64,000 nt of DNA, taken from assembly GCA_963965975.1 (NCBI GenBank), contig OZ014416.1:1426001-1490000 (forward strand), given 5' to 3'. The position numbers were made by a program, and so were the translations under genes. Shown piece by piece: positions 24,074 through 35,443 of this stretch; position 1 is the stretch's first letter; every line of letters begins with the position of its first letter. The notes beneath the pieces were generated by a model. It saw only the letters and a program-made list of their open reading frames with translations. It did not search any database and was not told the DNA's origin. Source of the stretch: Xestospongia bergquistia. Lineage: Eukaryota > Porifera > Demospongiae > Haplosclerida > Petrosiidae.

Positions 24074-24401
24074 TAAAAAATACTTGTTGAACCAGAAGGA
24101 GCACTCACAACTAAACTTGTTCAAATAAATGCTTCCAATAAACTTCTGTAAGTATCACATGATGGTCACATGATAGTCACATGATTAATAGACAGCTTAG
24201 ATTATAGAGTTTATAGTAATGACACTGTTGAGTCAATTACTTTTGTCTTATTTCCGTAGACAAGAGTTAGAGACAGACTTGATAGTCTCACCAGCTCATA
24301 GATCAAGACATCTTGATGATAGGGAGAGAGATGAACTTTTTTGGATTTACCTGAAGATACATGTACAGACTTTGCTTACTTTTCAAAATAAGGCAATTTA
24401 G
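24074..24401 (+). pseudogene. DLGAP5 3' end fragment, copy 1
   Basis: Matches the end of DLGAP5 exon 6 (EPEGA..TTKLVQINASNKLL), its donor and the final exon (QELETDLIVSPAHRSRHL). Compared with the gene, the last exon has lost bases around RDE-VIVDSF, shifting the frame before FPNKAI. It was carried here with the TMA4 duplication unit. Confidence 0.85.
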
Positions 24402-24727
24402 ACTATTCAAATTGAACTTTTGTTTTCTACTACTACTAATAGCAGTATTTTGTCTACATGTATACTAGTATACAACATTGTACATATGCAGTGTATGTAG
24501 ATATACTTTAGTTAATGTTTTGTGTCTTGTTTGCTGTTTATGTAATATTAATAATTATTATGTAAAATTAATAGTTAGTTGACCATGTGTTCATCATTTG
24601 AATTTGATGATGACATTTTAGCAAGGTTGCCCCTGAGATTAGCAACAATTATTATCAGACATGTGCACTATTAACCAAATATATCTTTACATTATATTTA
24701 AATAGTTTATTATGTCTCCAAGTTATT

Positions 24728-25745
24728 GAGCCCATTTGTAGACACAGACAAAAAACAAAATTAAAAAACAAAATAGACAACACTGAATGGTAAGATAGTC
24801 AATATATTAAAGTAAGTCTTACAATGTTATCTTTAAAAATGGCAGTAGAAATAAAGCTTCAATCAAAATAGTCACTGTTATCGACAAATATGTACATTAC
24901 TGTGACAATGAACGTTAAGGCTATGACAATGAGTAGTCCTGTATATGGGGGACAATATTTTTCATGATCATATTTCTTCTTGTTAGAAGAAAAAATCTTG
25001 AAAGGCAAGTAGATTACCAATGCAATTATAATAAACACATAAGCTAGCCAGAAAATAATCATGATGTAAATTGAACATGGAGACTTCAAGACAATATTTA
25101 AACTTGTCATTGCAGAGTACCAAGCATCTATGTCAACAAGTAGTCCAAGTGTCTTGATTAGTATTGTATATAAGGAATGTTTCTCTTCTTTTTCATCTTC
25201 ATCTCTATATCCTTTGGAGATATCTTTAACTCTCTTTTCAATCAAAGGAATAAAGCAAAATCCAATAATTCCAAAAATAAGCAGATATATTGATACCATT
25301 GTTATAAAACTGGAGTAATTTTGAACATATTTCAGAAAGGCGTATGTGAAGTTCTTCAAATTATCTCCAATGAAATATGCTGTGGTAGAGAGTATCATTA
25401 TAATACCAAAACAGAGTGTTTTCTTGAACTTAAAGGAGCTTTGTCTACATTCATCACCACATAGTTTGCTTAGCAATATAACAATGGAAGCTAGAAGTAA
25501 AACAATTCCCAATATTCCAAAAAGTATCACTGTGACTACAACTTTAGTTTTAGAAGATGCCTCAGAGACTGTTATGGCATAGAATACAACAGAATGGAGA
25601 ATATCTATAAATAATGCTGCTACTTTCAATTCATTGAAAAGTTTACTATTTGCTATAGGTCTCTGTGAAAATAAAGAAAGAAGAAATTATATACATACAT
25701 ACTCTATAATATTTCATACTCGCTACTTACATTCTTGCCACCCAT
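24728..25745 (-). pseudogene. TMA4: group A membrane gene with premature stop
   Basis: Micro-exon 25731-25745 (MGGKN) and exon 2 from 25662; open to 24,859, giving 272 aa. The break is a single base change: the Cys codon TGT of the DxFDCSF motif after TM7 is TGA (24,859-24,861). Downstream sequence for TM8 is still recognisable to about 24,728. A 3 bp loss turns RLLIANS into RPIANS. It could make a seven-segment product or be dead. Confidence 0.8.
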
Positions 25746-25926
25746 TTTCAGTTTGTATGCTTCTGTATTCAGTTGGGAACAGCTGACCCTTAACTTATTT
25801 AACTTTAACTTATAATTTATGAAAAAGACAACTATTTAAACATCACCAAAACAGTTTTATATACATATTATAGCTGCTATATATATGTACAACTATATAT
25901 ATATTCATGGACTGCATTTATGTATA

Positions 25927-25986
25927 CAAGACTGTTTTTTCAGGTCATATATATATATATATATATGGCCTGAAAAAACAGTCTTG
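25927..25986. repeat. Foldback with AT loop
   Basis: Arms CAAGACTGTTTTTTCAGG and CCTGAAAAAACAGTCTTG flank a (TA)n core. The 18 bp arms are exactly inverted, so it can form a cruciform. It may be the remains of a miniature element. Confidence 0.85.
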
Positions 25987-26550
25987 TCGGATGCTTTAAC
26001 AGTGGTCCTTTTTCATAAATCATGTCACAATTGTTTGACAGAAGTGGTGGTCCCTTATTGCAAATCAGGTCATAATTATTAATAATTAATTTCCTTAAAT
26101 TCAGATGGGTAAGAGACTGTACTATAGAAAGCACAGATCAATTCCCAGGTCTTCGATTGTAACTCTTCCAATGCAAAGTTAATTTATTATATTCATGCTC
26201 CTTTCTATTCCTTGTCTGCGCTAAGAGAGAGGTTACATTGCCTACATAATCAGATGACAGGTCATTTATTAGATATTAGATTGGTTGTAAAAGTTGAAAA
26301 CTTTAAAAAATAATTCAAAATTAGTACATTAAGGTTCTAATGTCTATTATTTAGGGTCTAAGGTATAGTATTAATTTCTCATTAAAGTATAGTGTCTGTT
26401 ACCTACCTTTAATGCAAAATTAATTGTCCATTATACCCATTTTGAGTAGAAAGAGTCTAGTGACCCTCAATAAGATATTTATGCAAGATATAGGAAATCC
26501 CAATCAGATCATAATGTCCCACCCTCTATGTGATGTAGTCTAAAAATGAA

Positions 26551-26715
26551 GGTTTTGGTATGTTCTGTTTCTCCTTCACCAGTCCAGGATCAGGTTTTGG
26601 TGTGTTCTGTTTCTCCTTTACCAGTCCAGGATCAGGTTTTGGTGTGTTCTGTTTCTCCTTTACCAGTCCAGGATCAGGTTTTGGTGTGTTCTGTTTCTCC
26701 TTCACCAGTACTCAC
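26551..26715. repeat. 42 bp tandem repeat, four units
   Basis: Units begin GGTTTTGGTGTGTTCTGTTT and end CCAGTCCAGGATCA. Four units in tandem, the last incomplete. Differences are single bases (A/G, C/T). There are no spacers. The same repeat with fewer units occurs at 33,845-33,922 and 35,134-35,175. Confidence 0.93.
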
Positions 26716-26980
26716 AGGAAAAAGTATCACTTTACAACGTTTGTAAAATAAATGGTTTACATTGGTTGTAATATTTCCACTGGTTACCAATTAATGTAAT
26801 AGTGTTGTATCTTTGATGGTATTTTACTATTCTTTACTAGAATCAATGGAAATTATACATTGTTTTTCCTACAGTCATATTTGTAATGGTTATTAACTAC
26901 ACTAATTCAATGATTGTAATAATAATGACAAAATGATGTAACATTAATGGAAGTTATACATTGTTACAAGTTTTGTTATT

Positions 26981-28814
26981 TTAAATGTACAGAAGTTTCT
27001 CTTGACACCATGGCCAGACCCAGGCAAGACAAATAAAAACAAAATATATAATACTTAATATTAAGACAAACAATGTTAAACTAAGTTGTACAATGTCTTT
27101 ACCTCTACTACATTTGGAAGTAGATGTTCCACAATTGAATGTACAATCAAAAGGCTCACTGTTATTAACAAGTACACCTAGTGCTATAATAATAAATGTT
27201 AAAGCCATGATAATGGTTAGTGCTGTATATTCGCAACAATATATCTCACAATCAAATTTCTCTTTCTTAAAAGAAACAACCTTCAAAGGCAAGTAGATTA
27301 GCAATGCAATTATAATAAAAGCATAAGCTAGCCAGAGAGCAACCTTGATGTAAGTTGAACATGAACTCTTCAAGACATTACCTTTACTTAAGCTTGTCAT
27401 AGCAGTATACCAAGCATCTACTTCAGCAATTAGCCCAAATGCCTCAATTAATGTAGTATAATAGGGATGTTTGTCTTCTTCTTCATCACTATATGCTTTG
27501 GAGATATCTTTAACTCTCTTTTCAATTAGAGGAATAAAACGAAATCCAAGAATTCCAACAATAAGTAGATATATCGATGCCACTGTTACACGTATACCAC
27601 AATTAGAGTTAGTTGGGTCACATTTCAGATAGGGGTACATTGTAATCGAGTTCTCCAAATTATCTCCAAGAAAATATGCCATGGTAGAGAGTATCATTAT
27701 AATACCAAAACAGAATGTTTGAAAGGAGCTTTGTTTACATTCATTGACACACAGTTTTCTTAGCAATATAACAGAAGAAGCTAGAAGCAAAACAAGTCCT
27801 AATATTCCAAAAAATATCACTGTAACTAAAGCTTTAGTTTTGGAAGATGCCTCAGAGACTGCAGTGGAATAGAATACAAGAGAGTTGAGAACATCACACA
27901 ACAGTGCTGCTGCCTTTAATTCATTGAAAAGTTTACTATTTACTTTTAAAAGTCTCTATGAAAATAAAGAAAGAAGAAATTATATATATGTATGCTATTA
28001 GTCTTGGTACCAGACATTTCATTAGGGGAGATTGCATGCGCTACGTCGAGTCATAGTGGCCTGGAATGCCATTCGCGTTTTACGGGATTTCTGGTTTAAT
28101 TTGCAACTTTCATAGATAGTTAGCGCTCTAGTTTTTGACAACGTTGGTGGACTTGCAAGGCCTTTCAAATGGTGTAAACCATTTCTCTCTATCTCGTTCC
28201 TAGCAGGAGTTAACTTATAACACAGAGTTAGTGGTCTTTGTCATACATCGCAATATGGTAATGTGATCATGAACAGAGATTCAAAGCAGTTTCTCCAGAT
28301 CTAGACGTTTCCTCCTCTTACGAAACATCTGGTACCTAGGTCTGGCATTGCCGACCCTTCGCTATGAGAGGAAGGGCTTGGAAACAAGCGCATACAAGAC
28401 TCGCATAGCTGAAATTAAATGAGATGGGGGTATAGCATTCTTAGACCTGAGTACATGCTAAGAGAATGAAAAACGGAAAACGTCTCTTATGATATTCACT
28501 TGTTGTGAATGGTGATGATCGTTCAAATAGACGCACAGACCGTCTTTTACTAACTAGTGCTGCCTCGTGTGACATACTGCTTTAAAGCAGAATTTAGAGC
28601 AGCTTCAAAGGCATTCATCGACTCACATTGAATAGGTGTTAAGTGAAAAGGAGGACGAGGCGTTTCTGTGGCCTGTTGAGTCTTATATGCACTTATCCCC
28701 AGACCCTTCCTCTCTTAGTGAAGGGTTGGCAACGCCAAACTTCTGGTACTGAGACTACTACCCTCTATAATATTTTATACTCTATAATTAGATACTTACA
28801 TCTTTGCCACCCAT
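26981..28814 (-). CDS. TMA5: eight-segment membrane protein, group B
   Basis: Micro-exon 28800-28814 (MGGKD), then an 844 bp intron carrying a TIR element, then exon 2 at 26981-27955; 329 aa, intact frame. Group B features: FNELKAAALLCDVLNSLVFYSTAV in TM1, YFLGDNLENS after TM3, an extracellular-type loop YPYLKCDPTNSNCGI, EVDAWYTAMTSL, NNSEPFDCTFNCGTSTSKC after TM7, and a short tail ending WCQEKLLYI. The paired cysteines in the loops suggest disulfides on the outside. Relative to TMA7 it lacks four residues (the CAK stretch) before TM3. Function unknown. Confidence 0.83.
27999..28757. mobile_element. TIR element in intron 1 of TMA5 (copy A)
   Basis: Ends are inverted: TAGTCTTGGTACCAGA at the left, TCTGGTACTGAGACTA at the right. 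759 bp, GC-richer than its surroundings, no convincing frame. Related copies sit at the same spot in introns of TMA7, TMA10 and TMA14. Target duplication not resolved. Confidence 0.75.
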
Positions 28815-30131
28815 TTTCGTTTCACTTCTGCTGTAGTCCAGGTAGCCCTTGCACCACTAATATGATGGTTAAACTAGTGTTTTATTTTGTACAATATCGT
28901 AGTAACCACTCCTAGTTAACCACAAATATAATTATAATAATTGATTTAATTCCATGCATGCATGATAAATTGGGCAGAACTCTTTCCAACTTGGTAATGA
29001 TAAATTAAAAACATATTCAAGTTTGGTTATTTAAAATTCCTTCTGTCTGAAGCATCCAGTGCCAAGAAAATGGTCCAGGCATCCTTCTCTACATTAGCAA
29101 TTTGTTTCTTTGCCAGATCAAGCAGAGAGATCTAGAAGTGTAGTACAATGTTTGTAACATTGTAATGGTAAAGAGGAGAATGTTCAATGGGCGTAGTCTC
29201 TAATACAACCTCCACATGATAAATATTAGCTAATTGTCTCCATTATGCAAACCTGGAAATATCCTTTGTATGTCACTATAGTCAGCCATGTTTGTTAGTT
29301 GTGTTTTAGAACTTTGGAAGAATTAGAGAGTTAAACACAAATGAATAAATAAATACCTTTAGACTTTAGTATAATAGCAACCAATGAATACTATTGCTTT
29401 ATTGGAAGCACTTTGAAATTAGCATGACTGATCAAAGTTACGAGTGCTGTTACTTGAGAAAACTTGTTTGAGCAGTTCCATAGTATCTGCCAATGATCTT
29501 GTTATACTCATAGAAGAGAAGTCACAAATACTAAGTGTTGATCTATCTTCCAGTTATATGTATGAGATGTCCTTAGCCTCATAAAAAATATAATATTACT
29601 AAATAATGTACAGCTTAATATATAATATTAAATATATAGCTTATAAATAATATTTCTAAATAATGTACAGCTACACTTGAATGTATTCTTTTGATTTCTT
29701 AGCCAATCAAAAGAGAGAAGTACAGTACAGTATAGTTCAATGTTATTAGGTTGATAGTGCTGTTCATTACAATACAATAGGACAGTTCAGTAGGCGTTGT
29801 CTCTAGTACGTATAACTCCATAAACCACTAGAATATATAAGATTTGTTTATATACAGTTTATACATTCTCATTGCTAACTTCAGGATTACATATCTTTGG
29901 AGTATACTGGTGATATTGTACTAGTTTCTTTCTATCTTTCTATGAAGAAATTTCTCAAATAGAGACTCATCGAACTCCATGATACACAGGTGGAGGAGTT
30001 ACAATATATGAATATTCATAAAACAATTATATGAACGTTTCCTGGTTGTCATTTTCTGTCCCATATACTTTGAACATATAAGCAATCTGGCTCTTCTATT
30101 ATGGAAGATAATAATTATTGTCATCTATCAT
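28815..30131. other. Spacer made of gene scraps
   Basis: 29,116-29,225 (plus) resembles C8orf76-like exon 3 (GAAGTGTAGTACAATG, then GTAATGGTAAAGAGGAGA) with breaks. 29,426-29,590 (minus) matches the unrecognised frame at 38,374-38,604, with shifts. 29,880-29,980 (minus) is an inverted copy of C8orf76-like exon 1. No intact gene. Confidence 0.65.
29880..29980 (-). pseudogene. C8orf76-like exon 1, inverted copy
   Basis: On the minus strand, ATG at 29,980 starts MEFDESLFE, then bases are missing or changed where EEFFSEKD is expected. The end TPKICNPE is recognisable. It lies opposite in orientation to all other copies, facing the exon 2 copy at 30,132. Confidence 0.75.
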
Positions 30132-30267
30132 GTGGAATTGTTATTAACTGTTAGTGATGAGGACTATATGATTGATAAATTCAAAGCTGATCTATTCTAC
30201 TATAAAGGACATTATGAATTTGCATTGAAAATATACAAAATGTAATCAGGACATACTCATGGACAGG
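30132..30267 (+). pseudogene. C8orf76-like exon 2 fragment
   Basis: Matches LLTVSDEDYMIDKFKADL and onward to YEFALKIYK, with a one-base loss near the end and the same rearranged ACATACTCATGGACAG end as the copy at 23.9 kb. It precedes the DLGAP5 scrap exactly as in that unit, so both came from one duplication. Confidence 0.8.
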
Positions 30268-30333
30268 TAAATCAACTTTTCATCATCAATCATCTTGATT
30301 TTTATTTAGGTAGGTTAGCAGAATATCATACTT

Positions 30334-30645
30334 TAAAAAATACTCGTTGAACCAGAAGGAGCATTCACAACTAAACTTGTTCAAATAAATGCTTCCAATA
30401 AACTTCTGTAAGTATCACATGATGGTCACATGATAGTCACATGATTAATAGATGGCTTAGATTAATAGAGTTTATAATAATGACACTGTTGAGTCAATTA
30501 CTTTTGTCTTATTTCCGTAGACAAGAGTTAGAGACAGACTTGATAGTCTCACCAGCTCATAGATCAAGACGTCTTGCTGATAGGGAGAGAGATGAACTTT
30601 TTTGGATTTACCTGAAGATACAGACTTTGCTTACTTTCCAAATAG
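30334..30645 (+). pseudogene. DLGAP5 3' end fragment, copy 2
   Basis: Same piece as at 24,074-24,401: end of exon 6, donor, intron and last exon (QELETDLIVSPAHRSRRL, LPEDTDFAYFPN-like). The bases encoding the final KAI and stop are lost. Part of the TMA6 duplication unit. Confidence 0.85.
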
Positions 30646-31380
30646 ACTATTCAAATTGAACTTTTGTTTTCTACTACTACAACTACAAATAGCAGTATTT
30701 TGTCTACATGTATACTAGTATACAACATTGTACATATACAGTGTGTGTAGATATACTTTAGTTAATGTTTTGTGTCTTGTTTGCTGTTTATGTAATATTA
30801 ATAATTATTAAATAAAATTAATAGTTAGTTGACCATGTGTTCATCATTTGAAGTTGATGATAACATTTCAGCTAGGTGTCCCTGAGATTAGCAACAATTA
30901 TTATCATACATGTACACAAACATATCTTTACATTACATTTAAATAGTTTTTTATGTCTCCAAGTTATTGTTGACACACTCAACCCCATGCAACACCACAT
31001 CATGAAGACTTTGACAGATAATTACTAATGAAGGATTTGTGTGATAATGATAAACAGGAACACTGTATATAGAAGATATATTATAGTATAGCAAATAGTA
31101 AGAATGTGTCACCTCTTGCAATCAAGTGGACTAGAAAAAATTATATATCCCAGACAAAAATAAACCAAACAAAAACAAAATAAAATTTTGATGAATAATC
31201 TTATTTGATTCCACTAATTTAGATTAATCATTAAATTAAATTAATTAAAGATTAGATTAATTAGCGGGTTCAACAAATTCGCACATATATTTTATACAAT
31301 AATTATATTTCAACAATAATAATTATTATTATGTTTGTTTGTGCATTGAGTCTTTTTCTTACTGCCACAATTGTTGTTGA

Positions 31381-32447
31381 TCAATGTTTGCAGTAGGGGT
31401 ACTGTGCCCCTCGCTTGTTTTGCTCTTGAGGCCATTTGTAGACACAGATAAAAAAACAAAAAACAAAATAGACAATACTGAATGGTAAGATAGTCAATAT
31501 TAAAGTAAGTCTTACAATGTTATCCTTAAAAATGGCAGTAGAAATAAAACTACAATCAAAAAAGTCACCGTTATCATCAAATATGTACATTACTGTGACA
31601 ATGAATGTCAAGGCTATGACAATGAGTAGTCCTGTATATGGGGGACAATATTTTTCATGATCACATTTCTTCTTGTTAAAAGAAAAAATCTTGAAAGGCA
31701 AGTAGATTACCAATACAATTATAATAAAAACATAAGCTAGCCAGAAAGTAATCATGATGTAAATTGAACACAGAGACTTCAAGACAATATTTAAACTTGT
31801 CATTGCAGAGTACCAAGCATCTACGTCAACAAGTAGTCCAAGTGTCTTGATTGGTATTGTATAAAAGGAATGTTTCTCTTCTTTTTCATCTTCATCTCTA
31901 TATCCTTTGGAGATATCTTTAACTCTCTTTTCAATCAAAGGAATAAAGCAAAATCCAATAATTCCAAAAATAAGCAGATATATTGATACCATTGTTATAA
32001 AACTGGAGTAATTTTGAACATATTTCAGATAGGCATCTGTGATAATCAAGTTCTTCAAATTATCTCCAATGAAATATGCTGTGGTAGAGAGTATCATTAT
32101 AATACCAAAACAGAGTGTTTTTTTGAACTTAAAGGAGCTTTGTTTACATTCATCACCACATAGTTTGCTTAGCAATATAACAATGGAAACTAGAAGTAAA
32201 ACAATTCCCAATATTCCAAAAAGTATCACTGTAACTACAACTTTAGTTTTGGAAGATGCTTCAGAGACTGCTATGGCATAGAATACAACAAAATGGAGAA
32301 TATCTATAAATAATGCTGCTACTTTCAATTCATTGAAAAGTTTACTATCTGCTATTAAAAGTCTCTATGAAAATAAAGAAAGAAGAAATTGTATACACGC
32401 ATACTTTATAATATTTCATACTTGCTACTTACATTCTTGCCACCCAT
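31381..32447 (-). CDS. TMA6: eight-segment membrane protein, group A
   Basis: Exon 1 at 32433-32447 (MGGKN), exon 2 at 31381-32364; 332 aa, intact to GAQYPYCKH. Near-identical to TMA1 apart from two extra residues after TM3 (NLIITDAYLKYVQ against NFTDTYLKYVQ) and IFDDNGDFFDC in place of IFVDNGDSFDC. Same eight hydrophobic stretches and acidic TM4-TM5 linker. The 3' flank with DLGAP5 scrap and the 5' flank both match TMA1, so this is a duplicate of the DLGAP5-TMA1 unit. Function unknown. Confidence 0.85.
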
Positions 32448-33229
32448 TTTCAGTTTGCACGCTTCTGTAGTCAGTTGAAAACAGCTAGCCCTTGCAATAA
32501 TATAATAGTTAACTAATTGTGCTCGTGTTTTATATAATATTATTAGTGACCACACCTACACTCAACCACAAATTATTATCATGGTAAATATGATTGCATG
32601 TATAATAAATTGTACAGTAATCGTTCCAACTTGGTAATGTTAAATCATATATATATATATATATCAACTCTTCTTTCATTGTGTCTCTAAGGAGACTACA
32701 GTATGAGTAAAATAAGCAGAAATAGAAACAGTTTTGTAGGTACCAGTGTGATTTGTGTATAATTATATACTGAAACACTGTTATTATTTTCTCTATTAAA
32801 AACACAGCTGCTATCACATACTTATCATCAAAACTGAATGATGTATATAGACAAGAACTGATAAACAGAGTAACTTTTAAGCTACACTGATACACAAATC
32901 TAATTACTTTTGCTATCCTGAAATTGGTTGTATACGTACCTAACTATTCTACATAATTTATTCATATGCATATTGTATTGTATTATACATATAATGTATT
33001 GTATAATTGAGAAAACTTACCTTGTGTAGCAGAACCAAGTAATACAGCTGATCAATATGCTGTAGCAGTCACAAAAAATGGTACTATTATTGTGAGTGAC
33101 TGTTATTTTCCCAAATTCGCCAATTCGCCAAATTTTATCGGTCGTCCCGGTGAACGGTATATATATGGGACAGGAAATGACAATCAAGAAACGTTGATAT
33201 AATTATTTTTATCCCTTCACGTGTGTATC
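32448..33229. other. Spacer with HIRAN-like exon scrap
   Basis: Mostly the TMA 5' flank. 33,021-33,091 (plus) reads AEPSNTADQYAVAVTKNGTI followed by GTGAGT. This resembles an exon of the HIRAN-like domain seen in many uncharacterised invertebrate proteins (EPxNxxDxYAVAV). No further exons were found. Confidence 0.45.
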
Positions 33230-33525
33230 ATGGAGTTCGATGAATCTCTATTTGAGCTTCAGAGAAAGATAGAAAGAAACTAGTACAATATCACCAGTAT
33301 ACTCCAAAGATATGTGATCCTGAGGTTAGCAATGATAGTGTGTAAACTGTACATAAACAAAACATGTATGTTCTAGTGGTTTATGGAGATAAATTAACTG
33401 TTAGTGATGAGGACTATATGATTGATAAATTCAAAGTTGATCTACTCTACTATAAAAGACAATATGAATTTGCCTTGAAAATATATAAAAATGTAATCAG
33501 TATTCTTCCACATACTCATGGACAG
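33230..33525 (+). pseudogene. C8orf76-like exons 1-2, broken copy
   Basis: ATG at 33,230 reads MEFDESLFE, then a short deletion shifts the frame into a stop. The exon 1 end and donor are present. Exon 2 keeps LTVSDEDYMIDKFKVDLLYY, and SILPHTHGQ before GTAAAT. No exons 3-5 follow. Confidence 0.82.
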
Positions 33526-33844
33526 GTAAATCAACTTTTCATCATCGACCATCTTGATTTTATTTAGGTAGTGTGACCAGAATACCATACTTTAAAAAGT
33601 AATGCAAAATTAGTACATTAAGGTTCTGATGCCTATTATTTAGGGTGTAAGGTATAGTATTAATTGCCCATTAAAGTGTAGTGTCTGTTACCAACCTTTA
33701 ATTTAATGCAAAATTAATTGTCCATTATACCCATTTTGAGTAGAAAGGGTCTAGTGACCCTCAATAAGATATGTATGCAAGATATAAGAAATCCCAATCA
33801 GATCATAATGTCCCACCCTCTATGTGATGTAGTCTAAAAATGAA

Positions 33845-33922
33845 GGTTTTGGTATGTTCTGTTTCTCCTTCACCAGTCCAGGATCAGGTTTTGGTGTGTT
33901 CTGTTTCTCCTTCACCAGTCCA
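33845..33922. repeat. 42 bp repeat, two units, cut by an insertion
   Basis: Same unit as at 26.55 kb. The second unit breaks off at CCAGTCCA; the remainder (GGATCAGGTTTTGGTGAG) resumes at 35,136 beyond the inserted element. Confidence 0.9.
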
Positions 33923-35133
33923 CACAGCAAAAAACACAAGGTTAAAATTACCCGCAATGGTTGTATCAACTACAATACAAATTGGTTATATTAACCTACA
34001 TATAATTGAAGTGACACTCCTGGGTAACTTTAATTAAAATGGGTTAATGTAACTAGGTTGGTTGAAGCTACCATGTTGACTGACTGTTACCAGCTAGGTT
34101 AGGTAGTTTAACACCAAAATAACAATGTAATCTAGTTATTAAAACAAGTTAGTAAAATGGCGGAAAAGCAATATTAGTTTACATAACATTGTGTTTTAGA
34201 TAAATATAAGTCAAACCATCTGTAGTTTATGACCATGATAAACATTATAATCAAATAAATCAGATATTAATGACTGGTGTGAAGAAACAGAAATGACATA
34301 GGAATAATAATGCACTTAAAATAGAATTTTGTCATTTCAACCATTGTCCTTGTTACCAGAATCTCATCAAGTTGATGTAAGCCCAATATTGAGTTACCAC
34401 AAAGCCAAAAACTGGTCTAACTTAATATATGAAAAGCCAACTAGAAGCCAAAAGTACTCTTTATAGTTTATGTACAATAACTGAAATTATGAGGGAGAGG
34501 TGGAAACTGTTTCAACATAACTAACTAGGTTAATTAAGTTGAAATAGTATCTGCTTATAGCTTCAATTGAAGCCATGATTCGACTACTATAGCAAAGTGG
34601 GTGTAAAAGCAATGTGATTGTAGATGAAACTAGTTTACTTCATGCTTATTGAGTTACACTAGTATTGGTCTTGTAGCAACTTTGAATTGGACTTACTTCA
34701 TATTAACATAACTGTAGTAATGAAGACCTTAGTTAAAATGACAACATGCTTTTTTCAGTGTGGCTATCAAAATAAAGTACATTACATGATGAAACCAAAT
34801 AAAGAAGCATGTCACCACGAATGATTTACATTAACAATATTAGTTATAACAACCTATTTTGTTAGTTATGATAACTGCAACATATGTTATAATCAAACCT
34901 ACTAAGTGTTACAGTAACCACAGTGCACGAAGTTAAAGTAACAGCAATTGTTACCTCAACTACTTACATCGATCAGATGAACTATAGGTGTGGATTATAA
35001 TTACCAGTACGTTTGACAGTTGCTTTAACAATTATTTTCATTGGATTATTTTAACCCAAGACATGGGTTACCTGAGTCGTAGGTGTTTTGACCCAAAAGT
35101 TTGGGTACTTTCTACCCATCACTTTTTACTGTG
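33923..35133. mobile_element. 1.2 kb TIR element inserted in the minisatellite
   Basis: The left end is CACAGCAAAAAAC and the right end is ACTTTTTACTGTG, inverted to each other. CA flanks both sides (33,921-33,922 and 35,134-35,135), so the insertion duplicated two bases or the edge is slightly off. The unbroken repeat at 26.6 kb serves as the empty site. No open frame of note; non-autonomous. Superfamily not assigned. Confidence 0.75.
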
Positions 35134-35443
35134 CAGGATCAGGTTTTGGTGAGTTCTGTTTCTCCTTCACCAGTACTCACAGGAAAAATTATCACTTTAC
35201 AACGTTTGTAAAATGAATGGTTTACATTGGTTGTAGTATTTCCACTGGTTACCAATTAATGTAATAGTGTTTTTTTTAATGGTATTTTACCATTCTTTAC
35301 TAGAATCTATGGAAATTATACATTGTTTTTCCTACAGTCGTATTTGTGATGGTTATTAACTACACTAATTCAACGATTGTAATAATAATGACAAAATGAT
35401 GTAACATTAATGGAAATTATACATTGTTACAAGTTTTGTTATT

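Larger units (their letters stand above)
25746..26980. other. Spacer with foldback and 42 bp repeat
   Basis: No gene seen. It holds the foldback at 25,927-25,986 and the minisatellite at 26,551-26,715 listed separately. The flank 26,280-26,980 is paralogous to 33,600-33,840 plus 35,135-35,440 (upstream of TMA7). Confidence 0.6.

Noticed and set aside
26551..26715. Possible CRISPR-like array
   Set aside because: Direct tandem repeat with no spacers, in a eukaryotic genome.
26546..26751. Two plus-strand frames of repeated peptides (SVSPSPVQDQ and FTSPGSGFG)
   Set aside because: Both arise from the 42 bp tandem repeat, whose unit length is divisible by three; no splice or start context.
28643..28915. 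Plus-strand frame overlapping the TIR element and TMA5 micro-exon
   Set aside because: Not kept in the other three copies of the element and antisense to a true exon.
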